Source of the DNA: Phormidium tenue FACHB-886
GTDB lineage: Bacteria; Cyanobacteriota; Cyanobacteriia; Elainellales; Elainellaceae
NCBI RefSeq assembly: GCF_014764505.1
Contig: NZ_JACXWX010000052.1
Location: 1 to 33,877 of the forward strand
Direction: 5' to 3'
Length of the DNA: 33,877 nucleotides
Every line of letters begins with the position of its first letter. Within the stretch, counting starts at the first letter, position 1. A program made the translations under genes and the position numbers. This document shows positions 32,838 to 33,877 of the stretch, piece by piece. The notes below the pieces were generated by a model. It saw only the letters and a list, made by a program, of their open reading frames with translations, was not told the DNA's origin and did no database searches.

Positions 32838-33674
32838 CTAAAACACAGGTGTCACAGTGTCTTTATACTGAGTGTTAATAAAATCTCTGACTTTAGGATT
32901 AACGATCAGTTGGTTTAGTTTTTGGACATTCGGATTATTCTGTTTCTCTCGCACAGTCACTAAACCTGTGGCATAGAAAGTGTCATTCTTGGGTGCGGTC
33001 ACAATCGGAGTGAGATCGAGCTTTGCCATTTTTAACAAGGTTGCATACGTAACCGCCACATCGACATCGTCCAACGCTCTCGCTAGCGCAGGACCTTCCA
33101 CTTCTTTAAATTGCAGATTCTTGGGATGGGCAATGACATCTTTTAAGGTCAACAAGCCACTTGGATCAGCTTTCAAATTGACCAACCCGTTATTTCGAAG
33201 CAGCTTCAAGCCGCGATCGCGATTGATCGGGTCGCTATGAACAGCAATGGTTGCACCAGTAGGAACCTCATTAAGCGAACTCAGTTTCAGCCGTTTTGAG
33301 TAGATGCCAAATACGCTGATGTACACGCGATTGAGGAGTACGAGATCAAGATTTTGTCGCCTTGCTGCATCTTCCATATAGGCTTGGTGCTGGAAGAGAT
33401 TAACATCAATTTCTCCACTCTGGAGTGCATTGTTGACCTGCACCCAGTCGTTAATCTTGACGATCTCAATCTTCAGGTTCTGAGTGGGCGCTAATTCTTG
33501 TTGAACAAACTTCAAAATGTCTTCCGGCACAACGGTTGTCACTCCGACTTTGACCTGATCGACCGTTTGAGAGGATGAGTTTCTTGAGGATGAAATTGAA
33601 TTGTTGCTGCAGCTGATAAAGAAAATAGAGGCGATCGCTGAACCACCTGTCATTAAAAAATATCGACGTTTCAC
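32838..33674 (-). CDS. metQ: MetQ/NlpA-family methionine-binding lipoprotein
   Basis: 278 residues starting at GTG 33674. N-terminus KRRYFLMTGGSAIASIFFISC is a lipoprotein signal with the cysteine at about residue 22. The core reads QVKVGVTTVVPEDILKFVQQ, IEIVKINDWVQVNNALQSGE, VNLFQHQAYME, TIAVHSDPINRDRGLKLL and FKEVEGPALARALDDVDVAV. It would deliver methionine to the MetNI importer encoded 195 bases downstream. Paralogue of the lipoprotein at 21276. Upstream lie two copies of a 21-base direct repeat whose edge is six bases from the start codon, and no purine-rich ribosome binding site is seen. Confidence 0.93.
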   Translation of the reverse strand: MKRRYFLMTGGSAIASIFFISCSNNSISSSRNSSSQTVDQVKVGVTTVVPEDILKFVQQELAPTQNLKIEIVKINDWVQVNNALQSGEIDVNLFQHQAYMEDAARRQNLDLVLLNRVYISVFGIYSKRLKLSSLNEVPTGATIAVHSDPINRDRGLKLLRNNGLVNLKADPSGLLTLKDVIAHPKNLQFKEVEGPALARALDDVDVAVTYATLLKMAKLDLTPIVTAPKNDTFYATGLVTVREKQNNPNVQKLNQLIVNPKVRDFINTQYKDTVTPVF

Positions 33675-33679
33675 AGCAA

Positions 33680-33721
33680 TTAAATAGATTTATATGATGC
33701 TTAAATGGATTTACATGATGC
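33680..33721. promoter_or_regulatory. Two head-to-tail 21-bp repeats upstream of metQ
   Basis: TTAAATAGATTTATATGATGC (33680-33700 on the plus strand, 21 bases, with TATAAAT on the coding strand) is followed without a gap by a copy at 33701-33721 that differs at two positions. A period of 21 bases places both units on the same face of the helix, as expected for two adjacent regulator sites; the A+T-rich core could also be the -10 region. Immediately upstream of a methionine-uptake operon, control by sulfur or methionine level is the natural guess. Confidence 0.65.
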
Positions 33722-33781
33722 TTTTAGTGTGCGGTTAAGCAAGAATGACAAATCTGTAAAATTTCGCCTTAGGATTGTGAA

Positions 33782-33877
33782 TTAAATAACCTGTAATTCT
33801 GGTTTGGCTGTGTAGTTCCATTGCGGTAGAAGCTCGTCGAAGACAATCTTCATGCTAGCTTTGAAGCCTTCAACCAC
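33782..33877 (-). CDS. C-terminal fragment of a gene entering from the right edge, possibly a transposase
   Basis: On the minus strand the frame is open from the window edge to TAA at 33782-33784 and encodes 31 residues: VVEGFKASMKIVFDELLPQW followed by NYTAKPELQVI. The LPQWNYTAKP ending is reminiscent of the C-termini of ISAzo13-like transposases as I remember them, so this may be the tail of an insertion sequence. The identification rests on a short match. Confidence 0.4.
   Translation of the reverse strand: MVEGFKASMKIVFDELLPQWNYTAKPELQVI

Noticed and set aside
33680-33721. CRISPR-like repeat
   Set aside because: Only two units, contiguous and without spacers.

Overview
The window reads as chromosomal DNA of a filamentous-type cyanobacterium (Leptolyngbya/Oscillatoriales-like is my guess). 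Reasons: the HIP1 octamer GCGATCGC and its core recur throughout, in genes and spacers. There are remnants of the giant cyanobacterial Ser/Thr-kinase/histidine-kinase hybrids. There is also an HTH module of the kind found at the N-terminus of cyanobacterial multidomain proteins. No tRNA, rRNA or CRISPR array was seen. The region looks accessory: many paralogues, several decayed genes, an IS remnant and transposase debris.

Layout. (1) 1-3468: an ABC importer pair of the nitrate/sulfonate/taurine class, an ATPase with an extra C-terminal domain and a permease with two fused permease domains, without a binding protein beside it. (2) 3469-8526: a three-part module present twice in tandem: broken Ser/Thr-kinase/histidine-kinase hybrid gene, intact NarL-type response regulator, intact CPQC thiol-disulfide protein. 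In both copies the regulator and the DsbA-like gene survive, while the kinase has lost most of its middle. (3) 8564-12626: a stand-alone HTH protein, a short-chain dehydrogenase, an SgcJ/EcaC-type protein and a mercuric-reductase-like flavoprotein. (4) 12633-13398: an IS6-type element with a frameshift and an internal deletion. (5) 14070-18668: an RND efflux adaptor and its inner-membrane pump, the pump carrying one in-frame amber codon. (6) 19027-33674: an organosulfur and methionine scavenging island. It holds two luciferase-like flavin monooxygenases, a ferritin-like candidate di-iron protein, a MetQ remnant plus two full MetQ lipoproteins, an SsuA/TauA-like binding protein, a threonine-synthase-family enzyme, a DMT exporter, an SfnB/DszC-like oxidoreductase, a HAD phosphatase and, on the minus strand, metQ, a small ORF, metN, metI and an MFS transporter. 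(7) The right edge enters the C-terminus of what may be a transposase.

Working picture (inference): the right half imports methionine and sulfonates or sulfones, and reduced-flavin monooxygenases with the SfnB/DszC-like enzyme release sulfur. The fused permease/ATPase pair at the left end may serve the orphan SsuA-like binding protein. No flavin reductase is visible, so reduced flavin must come from elsewhere.

The items I find most worth checking are the duplicated kinase-regulator-DsbA module with its parallel decay, the ferritin-like protein inside the sulfur island, the threonine-synthase-family enzyme there, the peptide motif PTDFPDSPL shared by a monooxygenase N-terminus and a small ORF upstream of metN, and the paired 21-bp repeat ahead of metQ.
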